64,000 nucleotides of DNA from Pandoraea pneumonica (GTDB lineage: Bacteria; Pseudomonadota; Gammaproteobacteria; Burkholderiales; Burkholderiaceae). The notes beneath the pieces were generated by a model that saw only the letters and a list, made by a program, of their open reading frames with translations, was not told the DNA's origin and ran no database searches. The first letter of the stretch is position 1. The number at the start of each line of letters is the position of its first letter. The stretch is from contig NZ_CABPSK010000001.1 of assembly GCF_902459645.1 (NCBI RefSeq), positions 1,550,001-1,614,000 on the forward strand, read 5' to 3'. Shown here piece by piece: positions 36,914 to 47,674 of the stretch. The position numbers and the translations under genes are program-made.

Positions 36914-37693
36914 CTACATATCCTGAATTTCGCGCCCGAGCTTGCGCAGTTCTGCCGTGTCGATCTTGCTCGCACCGAGCGCTTCGAGATGCGCGCCAAG
37001 TTGGTTGAGCGCCGCGACCATCACGTCGATCTTGTGCGCCTGATCGGTCGCATTCTCGATGAGTCCGTGAATCGCGAGCGACACCGGATCGTCCGCGTTG
37101 GGCGTGATGCCGTAGGCCGAGAACTCCTGCTTCCGACCGTTGCCACTAGGCTTTCCTTCGGCGTTCTCACGCGGCGCATCGGGACGAATGATGCGCGCCG
37201 GGTTGCCCACTGCCGTACCGCCCGCAGGCACCGGCTTGACCACCACAGCGTTCGAGCCGATCTTCGCGCCCTCGCCCACCGTGAAGCCGCCTAGCACCTT
37301 CGCACCGGCTCCCACGATGACGCCCGCCTCCAGCGTCGGGTGACGCTTGGCACCGCGCGAGAGCGACGTGCCGCCGAGCGTGACGCCCTGATAGATCGTG
37401 CAGTCGTCGCCGATGATGGCGGTCTCGCCAATCACCACCCCCATGCCGTGATCGATGAACACGCGACGGCCCAGCGTCGCCCCCGGATGGATTTCAATGC
37501 CCGTGAGAAAGCGCGCGTAATGCGACACGAAGCGCCCGAGCCACTTGAAGCCGGACGTCCAGCAACGGTTCGCTACGCGATGGAGCATCACGGCGTGCAA
37601 GCCGGGATAGCAGGTGAAGACTTCCCAGTTGCTACGAGCGGCGGGGTCTTTTTGCCGGATAGCGGCAATATCTTCGCGAAGACGGGTCAACAT
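36914..37693 (-). CDS. cysE: Serine O-acetyltransferase
   Basis: A 259-residue CysE. It makes O-acetylserine from serine and acetyl-CoA, the first step to cysteine. The short N-terminal helical domain is followed by the left-handed beta-helix hexapeptide region ([25 protein letters not shown] and onward) with catalytic His and Asp, and the [10 protein letters not shown] loop. The C-terminal tail of about 70 residues is longer than usual. The [11 protein letters not shown] start is the family start; the frame also opens at a GTG at 37756. Convergent with lpxH. Confidence 0.94.
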   Translation of the reverse strand: MLTRLREDIAAIRQKDPAARSNWEVFTCYPGLHAVMLHRVANRCWTSGFKWLGRFVSHYARFLTGIEIHPGATLGRRVFIDHGMGVVIGETAIIGDDCTIYQGVTLGGTSLSRGAKRHPTLEAGVIVGAGAKVLGGFTVGEGAKIGSNAVVVKPVPAGGTAVGNPARIIRPDAPRENAEGKPSGNGRKQEFSAYGITPNADDPVSLAIHGLIENATDQAHKIDVMVAALNQLGAHLEALGASKIDTAELRKLGREIQDM

Positions 37694-38062
37694 GAGCCTG
37701 ATTTCAATCCTGTAGTGCGCGTCCTGCCGTCTTGGGGCAGGATCGTGCGAATTCACCGGAGAGCGTGCCGACGGAGGTCAGCAGACATTGCGAGGCGCGA
37801 GGAACGCGAGACAAACACATGGGATGTGCCCGTTCGCGCCACGCCGCTGAGCGGGGGCGTGCGTTAACAGTGCACGTGATAAGGCAGGGAAGCGGCGCAA
37901 CGCTCGCGCAAACGGTTCATATTCGCGAAGGGCTAATAAGCTTGTGACTGAGAATTGTATGGGGTTTTCACAATGCGTGCAGACGCCCGGAAAATGACCG
38001 GACACGCGGTAAGGGCATCGTCGGCCCCACCTCCCCTGCTACCTATTTCAGCCCGTCAGCGA
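37694..38062. other. Intergenic region between cysE and trmJ
   Basis: About 370 bases with no supported gene. It contains the cysE promoter region on the minus strand (a TATTAGCCC stretch near 37935 is not a convincing site) and the 3' flank of trmJ. No hairpin terminator was recognised. Confidence 0.4.
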
Positions 38063-38887
38063 TCAACGCCGAATCTTACGCTCGAGAATGTGTTTCGAGA
38101 TGCCGCGCAGAATATTGACCTCTTCGCGCTCGAGATGACTCTTGGCGAACAGACGACGCAGGCGCGTCATCAGCTTCTTGGGGTTCTCAGGATCGAGATA
38201 GTCGAGATCGACCAGCGCGCGCTCCAGATGCGCGAGCATGCCTTCCACATCGTCGCGGGTGGCCAAGTGATCGTGCGGGGCGCTGCTCGTCGCGATCGAT
38301 GCGCTCGCCGCCAGCGCCGTCACGGCTGACGCCGCCGCCCCTCCGCGCTCCACACCAAGGCACGCCATGCGCACTTCGTACGCGATCAGTTGCACCGCTT
38401 GCGACAGATTGAGCGAACTGTAGACCGGGTTGGCCGGAATATGTACGAGCGCATTGCAGCGTTCGACATCGGTATTCGACAAACCCGTGCGCTCGCTGCC
38501 GAAGACAAAGGCCACCGCCTCGCCCTGCCCGGCATGCTGCACGGCGAGCGCGGCGCTCTCGCGCGGCTCGGCATTCGGCGGGCCGTATTCGCGCGTGCGC
38601 GCGGAGAGCGCCACCGCCCAACTCACGCCCTGCAATGCCGCATCGAGATCCGGCACCACACGCGCGTTTGCCAGCACGTCGTCTGCGCCACTCGCCAGCG
38701 CCACAGCTTCCGGGTCGCGCAGCACATCGGCACCCGCCCGCGGTGCGGCCAGCACCAACTGCCCGAACCCCATCGTCTTGATCGCGCGCGCGGCCGAGCC
38801 GACATTGCCCGGGTGACTCGTCTCGTTGAGAACAAAACGCACTTGATCGAACAGCGACGGCGTGACGGGAGCAGCAGATTGGGACAT
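38063..38887 (-). CDS. trmJ: tRNA (cytidine/uridine-2'-O-)-methyltransferase TrmJ
   Basis: A 274-residue SPOUT methyltransferase. The N-terminal FVLNETSHPGNVGSAARAIKTMGF is the TrmJ hallmark; VFGSERTGLSN and NPVYSSLNLSQAVQLIAYEVRM are knot motifs 2 and 3. It methylates the ribose of position 32 in several tRNAs. An Ala-rich linker (about 178-200) joins the SPOUT domain to the C-terminal helical domain. It diverges from suhB. Confidence 0.93.
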   Translation of the reverse strand: MSQSAAPVTPSLFDQVRFVLNETSHPGNVGSAARAIKTMGFGQLVLAAPRAGADVLRDPEAVALASGADDVLANARVVPDLDAALQGVSWAVALSARTREYGPPNAEPRESAALAVQHAGQGEAVAFVFGSERTGLSNTDVERCNALVHIPANPVYSSLNLSQAVQLIAYEVRMACLGVERGGAAASAVTALAASASIATSSAPHDHLATRDDVEGMLAHLERALVDLDYLDPENPKKLMTRLRRLFAKSHLEREEVNILRGISKHILERKIRR

Positions 38888-39022
38888 GAGCAGGTGGCAG
38901 GAGTTGGGGTGACGTTCTTGGAGGAAAACAACGCAGGCCGCTATTTTGCCCTGATTCGCCGGGGCCGTGGCGCCGAATAAGGGTCAGAACGAACCCAGAA
39001 CGCAGCGCGGTTGGCCAAATTT

Positions 39023-39031
39023 TGCTAAAAT
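39023..39031 (+). promoter_or_regulatory. Extended -10 promoter of suhB
   Basis: TGCTAAAAT combines the TGn extension with a TAAAAT -10 box, about 155 bases before suhB in the trmJ/suhB divergent gap. Extended -10 promoters do not need a good -35, and none is seen. Confidence 0.5.
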
Positions 39032-39186
39032 GCGCGTTTTCGTCCCTGCAATCGAGCCGCTAAGTCAGCTGCGGCACTTGCCGGGCATCGCTCTTGCCCA
39101 ATTCGTTCGCTTTGTCTGCCATGCCTGCCAACCGGCCCAGAGGGGGTCGTGTTCGACGCGGGCCGTGGCCTTAACAGGAATCTGTC

Positions 39187-40053
39187 ATGCAGCATTCGCA
39201 GCATCCCATGCTCAATATTGCGGTGAAGGCCGCCCGCGCCGCCGGTAAGATCATCAACCGCGCGACCCTCGACCTCGACACCGTCAAGGTCAGCAAGAAG
39301 CAGCACAACGACTTCGTGACGGAAGTGGACAAAGCGGCAGAGCAAGCGATCATCGACGTCCTCCTGCAAGCCTATCCGGACCACGCCATCCTCGCCGAAG
39401 AATCGGGCGAAGAACACGGCAACTCGGGCTCCGAATTCCAATGGATCATCGATCCGCTCGACGGCACCACCAACTTCATCCACGGCATGCCGTACTACTG
39501 CACGTCGATCGCGCTCGCCCATAAGGGCATCGTGACGCAAGCCGTGATCTACGATCCGACGCGCAACGAGCTGTTCACCGCCTCGCGTGGCCGTGGTGCT
39601 TACATCGACGGCAAGCGCATTCGCGTGTCGCGCCGCGACCGTCTGGCCGATGGCCTGATCGGCACGGGCTTCCCGTTCCGCGATCTGCAAGGCGTGGAAA
39701 ACTACCTCAAGATGTTCGGCACGATGACCGAGCATTGCGCCGGCATCCGTCGCCCGGGCGCTGCTGCCCTCGACCTCGCATACGTTGCCGCCGGCCGCAT
39801 GGACGGCTTCTTCGAGCAAGGTCTGAACCCGTGGGACATGGCCGCTGGCAGCCTGCTGGTGAGCGAAGCCGGTGGTCTCGTGGGCAACTACACGGGCGAG
39901 TCGGACTTCCTGTTCGAAGGCGAAATTCTCGCGGGCAACCCGAAGATCTACGCGCAAATGGTCAAGCTGCTCGAAGGCTACTCGCGCACCAAGCGCGTGG
40001 CTGCACCGGCAAAGGCCAGCGCCGCCGCTTCGGAAGCGAACCCGCAAGCGTAA
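39187..40053 (+). CDS. suhB: Inositol-1-monophosphatase family protein SuhB
   Basis: A 288-residue IMPase-fold phosphatase. Metal and substrate motifs are [20 protein letters not shown] (about 96-107) and [13 protein letters not shown]. SuhB also binds Nus factors and supports rRNA transcription antitermination in E. coli. AGGAA seven bases upstream supports the first ATG; a start eight codons later is possible. The C-terminal Ala-rich tail (about 265-288) is not conserved. Confidence 0.95.
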   Translation: MQHSQHPMLNIAVKAARAAGKIINRATLDLDTVKVSKKQHNDFVTEVDKAAEQAIIDVLLQAYPDHAILAEESGEEHGNSGSEFQWIIDPLDGTTNFIHGMPYYCTSIALAHKGIVTQAVIYDPTRNELFTASRGRGAYIDGKRIRVSRRDRLADGLIGTGFPFRDLQGVENYLKMFGTMTEHCAGIRRPGAAALDLAYVAAGRMDGFFEQGLNPWDMAAGSLLVSEAGGLVGNYTGESDFLFEGEILAGNPKIYAQMVKLLEGYSRTKRVAAPAKASAAASEANPQA

Positions 40054-40084
40054 GTTTGGCTTGCCGTCCATGGCGACGGCAGCA

Positions 40085-40127
40085 ACAAAAAACCCCGGCG
40101 ATGCCAAGGCATCCCGGGGTTTTTTGT
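40085..40127. terminator. Bidirectional terminator between suhB and gltX
   Basis: The stem AACCCCGG...CCGGGGTT, with inner GATGCC/GGCATC, is flanked by an A-run on the left and TTTTTTG on the right. Confidence 0.92.
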
Positions 40128-40168
40128 TGTCCTGCGAGCGCTATCGTTCGATGCGCTCGCCGGGCTCG

Positions 40169-41560
40169 TCAGGCACCCAGACGCGCCAACACCGTCTCGC
40201 GGCCCAGCAGTTCGAGCACCGCGTCGATCGCCGGGGTGTGCGTCGTGCCCACCACCAGCAAGCGCACCGGCATCGCCAGTTGCGGCATCTTCATGCCGTG
40301 CTGCGCGAGCGTAGCCTTGAACGCAGGCGAAATGGCTTCCTTCTTCCACTCCGGCAGCGCAGCCAGTGCCGTCGCAAGATCCTTCACGGCAGCGCGTGCG
40401 GTATCGGTCAGGTGTTGCGCAACATCCTCATCGGTCGGCTGCGGATGGCGATAGAACATCTCGGCGCTCGCCGCGATGTCCTTGATCGTGTTCGCGCGAT
40501 CCTTGAACAGCCCCACCACCCCAGCCAGCGACGGGCCGCCTTCGACCGTCACGCCCGCCTTCTGGAGGAACGGCTCGGTCAGCCCGGCCAGACGCTCGTT
40601 ATCGGCTTGCTTGAGGTACTGATTGTTCAACCACAGCAGCTTTTCCGGATTGTGCTGCGCGGGCGACTTGCCCAGGTGATCGAGGTCGAACCACGTCACG
40701 AACTGTTCGCGCGAGAACACTTCCGCATCGCCGTGTGCCCAGCCCAGACGCGCCAGGTAGTTCACCACGGCTTCGGGCAGGAAGCCCTCTTCGCGGTACT
40801 GCACCACGCTCATCGCGCCGTTACGCTTGCTCATCTTCTCGCCCTGATCGTTGAGCACGGTGGGCAAGTGCGCGTAAATCGGCGGCTTCTTGCCGAGCGC
40901 TTCGAAGATGTTGATCTGACGCGGTGTGTTGTTCACGTGGTCGTCGCCGCGAATCACGTGCGTGATGTCCATGTCGATGTCATCGACCACCACACAGAAG
41001 TTGTACGTCGGCGTGCCGTCGGGGCGCGCGATCACGAGATCGTCGAGTTCTTCGTTCGAGATTTCGATACGGCCCTTGACGGCGTCTTCCCAGACCACGC
41101 TACCGGCGAGCGGGTTCTTGAAGCGCAGCACCGGTTGCACGCCAGCGGGCGGCTCGGGCAGCACCTTGCCCGGCTCCGGACGCCAGCGGCCGTCGTAACG
41201 CGGCTTTTCGCCGCGCTCGCGTTGCTGTTCACGCAGCGCGTCGAGTTCTTCCATGCTCATGTAGCACGGGTAGACGTAACCGGCGTCCTTCATCTGTTGC
41301 AGCACTTCGCGATAGCGATCCATGCGCTCCATCTGATAGAACGGGCCCTCGTCGTAGTCGAGGCCGAGCCATTCCATGCCTTCGAGAATGACCTGCACGG
41401 CTTCCGCGCTCGAGCGTTCGAGATCGGTGTCTTCGATACGCAGCACGAACGCGCCGTGGTTGTGACGCGCAAAGGCCCACGGGTAGAGAGCGGAACGGAT
41501 GTTGCCCAGATGGATGAATCCGGTCGGGCTAGGCGCAAAACGGGTGCGGACAGTGGTCAT
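40169..41560 (-). CDS. gltX: Glutamyl-tRNA synthetase
   Basis: A 463-residue class I synthetase. The HIGH-type motif is [12 protein letters not shown] (about 8-19) and the KMSKS motif is KMSKRNG (about 240). The [19 protein letters not shown] segment is typical of discriminating bacterial GluRS. The start is placed at [12 protein letters not shown] by family; six upstream codons are not conserved. It charges tRNA-Glu, also feeding tetrapyrrole synthesis. Confidence 0.97.
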   Translation of the reverse strand: MTTVRTRFAPSPTGFIHLGNIRSALYPWAFARHNHGAFVLRIEDTDLERSSAEAVQVILEGMEWLGLDYDEGPFYQMERMDRYREVLQQMKDAGYVYPCYMSMEELDALREQQRERGEKPRYDGRWRPEPGKVLPEPPAGVQPVLRFKNPLAGSVVWEDAVKGRIEISNEELDDLVIARPDGTPTYNFCVVVDDIDMDITHVIRGDDHVNNTPRQINIFEALGKKPPIYAHLPTVLNDQGEKMSKRNGAMSVVQYREEGFLPEAVVNYLARLGWAHGDAEVFSREQFVTWFDLDHLGKSPAQHNPEKLLWLNNQYLKQADNERLAGLTEPFLQKAGVTVEGGPSLAGVVGLFKDRANTIKDIAASAEMFYRHPQPTDEDVAQHLTDTARAAVKDLATALAALPEWKKEAISPAFKATLAQHGMKMPQLAMPVRLLVVGTTHTPAIDAVLELLGRETVLARLGA

Positions 41561-41759
41561 GGTTTGGCTTCGGTGCATCGCGTCGGCAACAAATAAAAAC
41601 GCCCGCAGCGGTAGGTCTCGCGCAGGCGGGTCGCCGACATTCGGAAGCCGTCATTATATCAGCCGAGTGCGTGCATTCGCGGCACAGTCCGAGCCGGGCA
41701 TCGGAAATTCCCAGCCCCGGCCTCGGACCTCATCCGGCAAGCCATGCCGGACGGCGGCC

Positions 41760-41975
41760 TCAGAGCTTGGCGAGCGACACTTCCGTGGCTTTCACCAGCG
41801 CCACGACTTCGGAGCCGACGTCCAGACGCAACTCGTCGATGGAGCGCGTGGTGATGACCGAAGTGACGATGCCGCTCGGCGTTTCGACGTCGACTTCGGA
41901 GAGCACCGGCCCGCGCAGAATTTCGCGAATACGGCCCTTGAACTGGTTACGGACGTTGATGGCGGTGATACCCAT
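41760..41975 (-). CDS. ssuF: Molybdopterin-binding (TOBE/Mop) protein SsuF
   Basis: A 71-residue single Mop/TOBE domain: SARNQ-like NVRNQFKGRI, then GPVLSEVDVETPSG, then TTRSIDELRLDVGSEVVALVKATEVSL. Its place directly after ssuB matches Pseudomonas putida ssuEADCBF, where SsuF of the same size is needed for sulfonate and sulfate-ester use. The exact role of SsuF is not known. The gap to ssuB is 32 bases. Confidence 0.9.
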   Translation of the reverse strand: MGITAINVRNQFKGRIREILRGPVLSEVDVETPSGIVTSVITTRSIDELRLDVGSEVVALVKATEVSLAKL

Positions 41976-42007
41976 GATGAACTCCTGCGTTCAGTAAGTG
42001 GTGTGAC

Positions 42008-42949
42008 TCAAACTGCCCAACGCACCGTTGCGGCGGGCCAACTGGGTTCAGGGGCAGCCGCTGGCGGCATGCCGTTCGATTCGGTTTGCAGCACGCGGTC
42101 GAGCACCTGCGCTTCTAACTGCGCGAAGTCCACACTGCCGCGAGCGCGCGGGCGAGCGAGCGTAACCGGCTGGTTCAAACCCAAACGGCCCTGCTCGATC
42201 AGCACGACGCGATCGGCCAGCGCCACCGCTTCCTGCACGTCGTGCGTGACGAGCAGCGCCGTAAAGCCATGAGCGCGCCACAACCGCTCGATCAGCGCGT
42301 GCATTTCGATACGCGTGAGTGCGTCGAGCGCCCCGAGCGGTTCGTCAAGCAGCAGCAGATCGGGTTGATGCACGAGCGCCCGGGCCAATGCCACCCGCTG
42401 ACGCTGTCCGCCGGAAAGCTGGCTCGGCCAATCGTGAGCGCGTTCAGCGAGACCCACTTCGCGCAAGACCTCCAGCGCCTGCGGATACGCCGACTTGGGC
42501 AACCCGATAGCGACGTTTTGCAGCACGGTGCGCCACGGCAGCAGTCGCGCGTCCTGAAACATGATGCGCGTCGACACCTGACTCGACGTCGCCCCGAGGG
42601 CATGCCCATCGAGGGCGATGGTGCCCGCGTCGGGCGCTTCGAGCCCCGCGATCAGACGCAGCAGCGTCGACTTGCCGCAACCGCTGCGGCCCACGATCGC
42701 AGCGAAGCCGCCGCGCGGAATGTTCAGCGAGAAATCGCTGAGTACCGAGCGCGCGCCGTAGTGCTTGTTCACGCCGTCGATGCGCAGGCCGGACGACGCC
42801 GCGCTGTCATTGGCCTGACGCACGACTTTAAGATTGGTCCCGACGGTGGCGGGCGTTATCGTCGATTGCGCCCATTGCGCCCGTTGTTCGGCGGTCCACT
42901 CCGCTTCGAGATCGGTGCCCGCGACGGGGGCGAGTTGTTGTGCGCTCAT
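42008..42949 (-). CDS. ssuB: Aliphatic sulfonate ABC transporter, ATP-binding protein
   Basis: A 313-residue ABC ATPase: Walker [10 protein letters not shown] (about 90-98), Q-loop [10 protein letters not shown], signature LSGGQRQR, Walker [13 protein letters not shown], and switch His in [10 protein letters not shown]. The [17 protein letters not shown] stretch is typical of SsuB/TauB. The N-terminus has an extra 50 or so residues and the C-terminus an Ala/Pro tail. It overlaps ssuC by four bases (ATGA), indicating translational coupling. Confidence 0.94.
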   Translation of the reverse strand: MSAQQLAPVAGTDLEAEWTAEQRAQWAQSTITPATVGTNLKVVRQANDSAASSGLRIDGVNKHYGARSVLSDFSLNIPRGGFAAIVGRSGCGKSTLLRLIAGLEAPDAGTIALDGHALGATSSQVSTRIMFQDARLLPWRTVLQNVAIGLPKSAYPQALEVLREVGLAERAHDWPSQLSGGQRQRVALARALVHQPDLLLLDEPLGALDALTRIEMHALIERLWRAHGFTALLVTHDVQEAVALADRVVLIEQGRLGLNQPVTLARPRARGSVDFAQLEAQVLDRVLQTESNGMPPAAAPEPSWPAATVRWAV

Positions 42950-43836
42950 GCGGCAGTTCCTCGTTGAAAGGCCGGATGCCAGCGCAACCAGCGAAACTCC
43001 AGTTCCTTGGCCAGCACATCGGCCAGCTTGCCCAGCAGCGCGTAGAGCAGAATGCCCACCAGCACGATGTCGGTCTGCAAGAACTCACGGGCATTCATCG
43101 TCAGATAGCCGATACCCGACTGTGCGGAGATGGTTTCCGCCACGATCAGCGTCACCCACATCAGGCCCAGCGAGAAGCGCACGCCAACGAGAATCGATGG
43201 CAATGCACCCGGCAGAATCACATCGCGATAGAGCGCCCAGCCGCGCAAACCGTAGCTGCGCGCCATCTCGACAAGTTGCCCGTCGACCGCGCGAATCCCG
43301 GCGTAGGTGTTCAGATACATCGGGAAGAACACCCCGATCGAGACGAGGAACAACTTGGCCTTCTCGTCGATACCGAACCAGAGAATCACCAGCGGAATGA
43401 GCGCCAGATGCGGGATATTGCGCAGCATCTGGAACGACGAATCGAGTGCGGTCTCAGCCACGCGCGACAACCCGGTGAGCATGCCGAGCAACAGACCAAG
43501 CCCGCCGCCGATCACGAAGCCGAGCACAGCGCGGCCGGTGGAGACACCGATGTCTCGCCAAATCTGACCGCTCACAGCGAGTTGCCACGCGGCGTCGACG
43601 ACAGCCGACGGGGCCGGTAACACGCGTGTCGAAAGCCAACCGGCTTCGGCGGCGATTTGCCAGACCGTGACGAGCACGATGGGCACCAGCCACGGTGCGA
43701 GCCGACGAGCGGTGACACGCCAGAGGCGTTGCCATGCGCCGGATTCGGCACCAGATGCAACGGATGCAGCGGGTACACCGCTTGCACTGATTGCGCCATC
43801 TGCCGTCGTGGCGGGCGCGAGTGTGGATTGCGTCAT
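42946..43836 (-). CDS. ssuC: Aliphatic sulfonate ABC transporter permease
   Basis: A 296-residue inner-membrane permease with about six helices; the first is [20 protein letters not shown]. The EAA loop [21 protein letters not shown] is characteristic of SsuC/TauC. The N-terminal 45 residues are Ala/Thr-rich and cytoplasmic. GGGGAGA upstream sets the start at 43836. Between ssuD and ssuB in the operon. Confidence 0.95.
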   Translation of the reverse strand: MTQSTLAPATTADGAISASGVPAASVASGAESGAWQRLWRVTARRLAPWLVPIVLVTVWQIAAEAGWLSTRVLPAPSAVVDAAWQLAVSGQIWRDIGVSTGRAVLGFVIGGGLGLLLGMLTGLSRVAETALDSSFQMLRNIPHLALIPLVILWFGIDEKAKLFLVSIGVFFPMYLNTYAGIRAVDGQLVEMARSYGLRGWALYRDVILPGALPSILVGVRFSLGLMWVTLIVAETISAQSGIGYLTMNAREFLQTDIVLVGILLYALLGKLADVLAKELEFRWLRWHPAFQRGTAA

Positions 43837-43894
43837 GTGAATTTCTCCCCGGGCGCGCGGGCCGATTCGGACCCACGTCACCCGTATTGGCCTG

Positions 43895-45046
43895 TTAGCT
43901 TTGCGAGGCTTGCGGCAAGATGTTGTTGGCCATCACTTCACCGACGGGGCCGCCGAGTTCCACGTTGCCCAGCTTGTCGCGCAACTCGCGCGGCAGATGC
44001 GGGAAGACCAGTTCGGCGAAGCGGTACGCTTCTTCCAGATGCGGATAGCCCGACAAGATGAACGTCTCGATGCCCAGCGCCGCGTATTCGCGCAACCGTT
44101 CGGCAACGGTCGGACCATCGCCGACGAGTGCCGTGCCAGCGCCGCCGCGCACGAGTCCCACGCCAGCCCAGAGATTCGGTGCGACCACCAGCTTGTCGCG
44201 GCGTCCGCCATGCAGCGCCGCCATGCGCCGCTGGCCTTCCGAATCCATCTTGGCGAACTGCGTTTGCACACGCGCAATCGTGTCGTCATCGAGCTTGCTA
44301 ATGAGCGCATCGGCCGCACGCCATGCCTCGTCTTCCGTCTCGCGCACAATCACGTGCAAGCGCAGCCCGAAGCGCAGCGTGCGCCCGAGTTTGGCGGCGC
44401 GCGCACGCACGTCGGCAATCTTCTCGGCCACATCGGCCAGCGGCTCGCCCCACGTCAGATAGACATCGAGCTGTTCGGCCGCAATTTGACGCGCGGCTTC
44501 TGACGACCCGCCGAAATACAGCGGTGGATACGGTTTCTGCACAGGCGGGTACAGCAGCTTTGCGCCCTTCGCGCGCAGATGCTCGCCTTCGAAATCGACC
44601 GTTTCGCCGGTGTGCGACTTCTCGATCAGTTCACGCCAGATTTGCAGAAACTCGTCGGTCACTTCATAACGCTCGGCGTGATCGGCGAAGAAACCGTCGC
44701 CTTCGAGCTCACCGGCGTCGCCCCCTGTGACCACGTTGATCAACAGCCTGCCCCCCGACAAGCGATCGAACGTGGAAGCCATCCGTGCCGTGAGCGCGGG
44801 CGACGCAATGCCCGGGCGAATGGCCACGAGAAACTTCAGGCGCTTGGTCGCGCCGATGAGGCTCGATGCGGTCACCCACGCGTCTTCGCACGAGCGGCCC
44901 GTGGGCAGCAATACCCCCTCGTAACCCAGCGAATCGACGGCGCTCGCAATCTGGCGCGCGTAGTCGAAATCGAAAACACGGCCACCGTCGGACGTGCCGA
45001 GATAACGCGTGTCGCCATGTGTCGGAATGAACCAGAAGACTTGCAT
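43895..45046 (-). CDS. ssuD: FMNH2-dependent alkanesulfonate monooxygenase
   Basis: A 383-residue flavin monooxygenase of the luciferase-like superfamily. Diagnostic segments are [19 protein letters not shown] at the N-terminus, [24 protein letters not shown], and [20 protein letters not shown]. It cleaves C1 and longer alkanesulfonates to aldehyde and sulfite using FMNH2 from SsuE. The length and start match E. coli SsuD; the 74-codon upstream frame lies inside ssuE. Confidence 0.97.
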   Translation of the reverse strand: MQVFWFIPTHGDTRYLGTSDGGRVFDFDYARQIASAVDSLGYEGVLLPTGRSCEDAWVTASSLIGATKRLKFLVAIRPGIASPALTARMASTFDRLSGGRLLINVVTGGDAGELEGDGFFADHAERYEVTDEFLQIWRELIEKSHTGETVDFEGEHLRAKGAKLLYPPVQKPYPPLYFGGSSEAARQIAAEQLDVYLTWGEPLADVAEKIADVRARAAKLGRTLRFGLRLHVIVRETEDEAWRAADALISKLDDDTIARVQTQFAKMDSEGQRRMAALHGGRRDKLVVAPNLWAGVGLVRGGAGTALVGDGPTVAERLREYAALGIETFILSGYPHLEEAYRFAELVFPHLPRELRDKLGNVELGGPVGEVMANNILPQASQS

Positions 45047-45062
45047 CGCAACGGCTCCCGAC

Positions 45063-45656
45063 TCAAGCGGCGAGCGTGACTTGCGCCGCCCCGGCGCGTG
45101 CCTGGCGAGCGGGCCACTGACGAATGACTTCGCGCTCGTGCAGCCATTGCGAAAGCTGATCGACGGTCGCGCCAAGGCGTTCGGCAACGGCGGCGTCGAG
45201 CGTTGCGCCCTCCTCTTTCGGCACTTGCTGATCGACGGCGAACACGCCGCGCAGAATGTGCTGGGCACCGAGCGCCGAGAGCACCGGCTTCAACGCATAG
45301 TCGAGCGCGAGCAAATGGGCGGGGCTGCCACCGGTGGCGAACGGCGCGACGAGTTTGCCCGCCAGACCGTCCTGCGGCAGCACATCGAGAAACGCTTTGA
45401 GCAGGCCGCTGTAGGCCGCTTTATAGACGGGCGTCGCGACGATCACGGCCTGCGCGCCAGCCACTTGTGCGAGCGCGTGGCGCAAGTCGTCGTGGGTGGT
45501 ATCGGCGGCGAGTAGCGCGGCGGGCGACAGTGCCCGGATGTCGATGCGGCGCACGGCAATGCCGGCGGCGGCCAGATCGGATTCGATAAAGCGCAGCAAG
45601 CGTGCGCTGCGCGAGGCGGCCGAGGGGCTGCCGGAGATCGTGACGGCGTATGTCAT
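45063..45656 (-). CDS. ssuE: NADPH-dependent FMN reductase
   Basis: A 197-residue flavodoxin-fold reductase. The flavin-binding loop [14 protein letters not shown] lies near the N-terminus, and [28 protein letters not shown] is the SsuE signature. It supplies FMNH2 to SsuD. GGGAAG upstream supports the ATG at 45656. First gene of the ssuEDCBF operon. Sixteen bases separate it from ssuD, leaving no room for ssuA, which normally lies between them. Confidence 0.96.
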   Translation of the reverse strand: MTYAVTISGSPSAASRSARLLRFIESDLAAAGIAVRRIDIRALSPAALLAADTTHDDLRHALAQVAGAQAVIVATPVYKAAYSGLLKAFLDVLPQDGLAGKLVAPFATGGSPAHLLALDYALKPVLSALGAQHILRGVFAVDQQVPKEEGATLDAAVAERLGATVDQLSQWLHEREVIRQWPARQARAGAAQVTLAA

Positions 45657-45850
45657 ACTTCCCTGCCAAAGACGGGTGTCTGCGCAGATCGACGCGCCGC
45701 TCACCCTGAGGATTCGAAGCACACCGGCGCCTTCACGCCGATGCGGGCCGGAACGCCCCGACCACTGGAGAATCAGTGTAGCGACGCGACCCGTGCGCCC
45801 GAACCAATGAATCCGGGATAGCTTTGCGCGTTTTTTCATAACCCCTAGTC

Positions 45851-46663
45851 ATGCTTTCCGCGCGCCTTATGCACAGCGCCATCCTCGAACTCCGCGAATA
45901 CCATCCGACCGACAGCACCCATACGCACGACTTTCATCAGGTCGTGATCGGGTATTCGGGACGGATGGCGATTGCGCTCGACGGCGAGCAGACGCACTAC
46001 GGACGCGTCGGGGAGCGCAATGGCGTCGTGATTCCCGCAGGGGTGCGGCACGACTACCGGGGCGATGGGCCGAACTGTCAGGTGGTGCTCGATGTGCCGG
46101 TATCGCTCGTGGCCACGACACGTAGCGAACGCGCGTTCGAGTACGAAACGTTCTTTGCGCTCGATGCACCGATGCTGGCGTTGGTCGGACAAGTTTCTGC
46201 GTACGTATCGGCGCATGCGGCGCACGCGTCGTCACATCACGATCACGCCCCGGCACTCAGTGCCAACGATCCGGGGGTGCGTGAAATGCTCGCGGCGCTC
46301 ACCGCGAAGCTGGCACCAGCACGGCCCGCGTTGCGCACACTGAAGCTCGATCTGGCCGCCGTCGACGCGCAACTACACGCCGATCTGGCCGCGCCGCTCG
46401 ATACCGCGACGTTGGCGCGCGAGGCAGGCATGAGCGTGCGGCATTTCCATGATTGCTTTGTGGCGATGACGGGCGAGACGCCTCATCGGCATCTGATGCG
46501 CCTGCGCTTGGCGCGCGCGGCCGCGTTGCTGAGCGCCAGCGACACCCCGCTCGCCGAGATTGCGCTGGACGTTGGCTTCAACGATCAAAGCGCCCTCACG
46601 CACGCCTTCCGGCAGCACTACGGTCAGACGCCTGCGGCATGGCGGCGTGAGCGCATCGGCTGA
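45851..46663 (+). CDS. AraC-family transcriptional regulator
   Basis: A 270-residue regulator with an N-terminal cupin sensor domain (about 20-130; HTHDFHQVVIGYSGRM, VIPAGVRHDYRG) and a C-terminal double helix-turn-helix (about 175-268; LAREAGMSVRHFHDCFVAMTGETPHRHL and DVGFNDQSALTHAFRQHYGQTPAAWR). The ligand is unknown. It is divergent from ssuE across about 195 bases, so it might control ssu; in other betaproteobacteria that role belongs to a LysR-type protein (SsuR), so this is only a position-based guess. Confidence 0.9.
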   Translation: MLSARLMHSAILELREYHPTDSTHTHDFHQVVIGYSGRMAIALDGEQTHYGRVGERNGVVIPAGVRHDYRGDGPNCQVVLDVPVSLVATTRSERAFEYETFFALDAPMLALVGQVSAYVSAHAAHASSHHDHAPALSANDPGVREMLAALTAKLAPARPALRTLKLDLAAVDAQLHADLAAPLDTATLAREAGMSVRHFHDCFVAMTGETPHRHLMRLRLARAAALLSASDTPLAEIALDVGFNDQSALTHAFRQHYGQTPAAWRRERIG

Positions 46664-46772
46664 CGCCGCGCCGCTGTGCCGCCACTGCATCGCCTGTCTG
46701 CCGTTTTTCACAATCTCCGCAAGCGGTCGGCGCGCTACGCTGACGCTTTTCTGGCAATACGGGAAGCGAAAC

Positions 46773-47111
46773 ATGGCCGATACGATTGAATGGCAGGATT
46801 TCGAGAAGATCGAATTGCGCGTGGGCACGATCGTCGCCGCACGCGTCAATGAGAAGGCGAAGAAGCCCGCCTATGTGGTGGAAGTCGAATTGGGTGAACT
46901 CGGCGTAAAGACATCGAGCGCGCAAATCACTGTGCATTACACGCCTGAATCGCTCGTCGGGCGACAAGTGCTCTGTGTGTGCAATTTCGCGCCGAAGCGC
47001 ATCGCGGGCGTCGCGTCCGAAGTGCTGGTGACCGGCTTCGCCGATGAAAACGGCGCTATCGTGCTCGCGGGCGTGGAACGTGCGGTGCCCAACGGCGCGC
47101 GCCTGCACTAA
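46773..47111 (+). CDS. CsaA-like tRNA-binding domain protein
   Basis: A 112-residue OB-fold protein of the EMAP-II/tRNA-binding type. The core motif is FEKIELRVGTIVAARVNEKAKKPAY, followed by SSAQI, GRQVLCVCNFAPKRIAGVASEVLVTGF and the closing VERAVPNGARL. Bacillus CsaA of the same plan has been described as an export chaperone and may bind RNA. GGGAAG upstream selects the ATG at 46773. It is convergent with the deformylase-like gene. Confidence 0.93.
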   Translation: MADTIEWQDFEKIELRVGTIVAARVNEKAKKPAYVVEVELGELGVKTSSAQITVHYTPESLVGRQVLCVCNFAPKRIAGVASEVLVTGFADENGAIVLAGVERAVPNGARLH

Positions 47112-47131
47112 TCACGATTCATCACGACGCC

Positions 47132-47674
47132 TCACGGCTGGGGGCAGTAGTCGACCTGCCGTGCAAAGGCCGCCCGATTCGCCTCGAATTCGCTGCGCGG
47201 CACCGTAGCGTTCTCCCCGACGGCCCGATCAAACGACAACTTGCCGTCGAGATGGTCGATTTCATGCTGTAGCAGTTCGGCTTCGGCCAGCGGCAGTTGT
47301 GCCTTCAGATGGACTTCGCCCGAGAGATCGACGCAGCGCACCGAAATCGACGCATAACGCGCGACCTTCACCATCGTGTCGGGAAAGCACATGCAGTCGT
47401 CCCAGAGCGTGACGCGCTCGGCGCTCGTCCACACGATTTCCGGATTGACGATGACGTCGGGCCAACCCGGCACGGCGAGCGCAATCATGCGCCGGTCGAT
47501 GCCAATTTGCGGCGCGGCAATCGCCCGGCCGAAACCGTGCGCCTCGCGAAACGCCATCAGCGCCTCAAGCAGGTCGGCCGCATCGCGGCGCACGGCTGGA
47601 TCGTCCACCTCTCCCACCGCCTCGGCAACCCGGCTTAGCGACGGCGCCCCCACACGTAAGATCTCGCGCTTCAT
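47132..47674 (-). CDS. Divergent peptide deformylase
   Basis: A 180-residue metalloprotease-fold protein. Motif 1 is GFGRAIAAPQIG (47-58; usual form GxGLAAxQxG), motif 2 is WDDCMCFPD with Cys94 (usual form EGCLS), and motif 3 is HEIDH (137-141). The metal ligands Cys94, His137 and His141 and catalytic Glu138 are all present, so activity is plausible, but motif 2 is unusual. It is probably a second, specialised deformylase; the housekeeping def gene normally sits next to fmt, and no fmt is here. The start is placed at MKREILRVG by family; the frame extends 19 codons further. Confidence 0.85.
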   Translation of the reverse strand: MKREILRVGAPSLSRVAEAVGEVDDPAVRRDAADLLEALMAFREAHGFGRAIAAPQIGIDRRMIALAVPGWPDVIVNPEIVWTSAERVTLWDDCMCFPDTMVKVARYASISVRCVDLSGEVHLKAQLPLAEAELLQHEIDHLDGKLSFDRAVGENATVPRSEFEANRAAFARQVDYCPQP

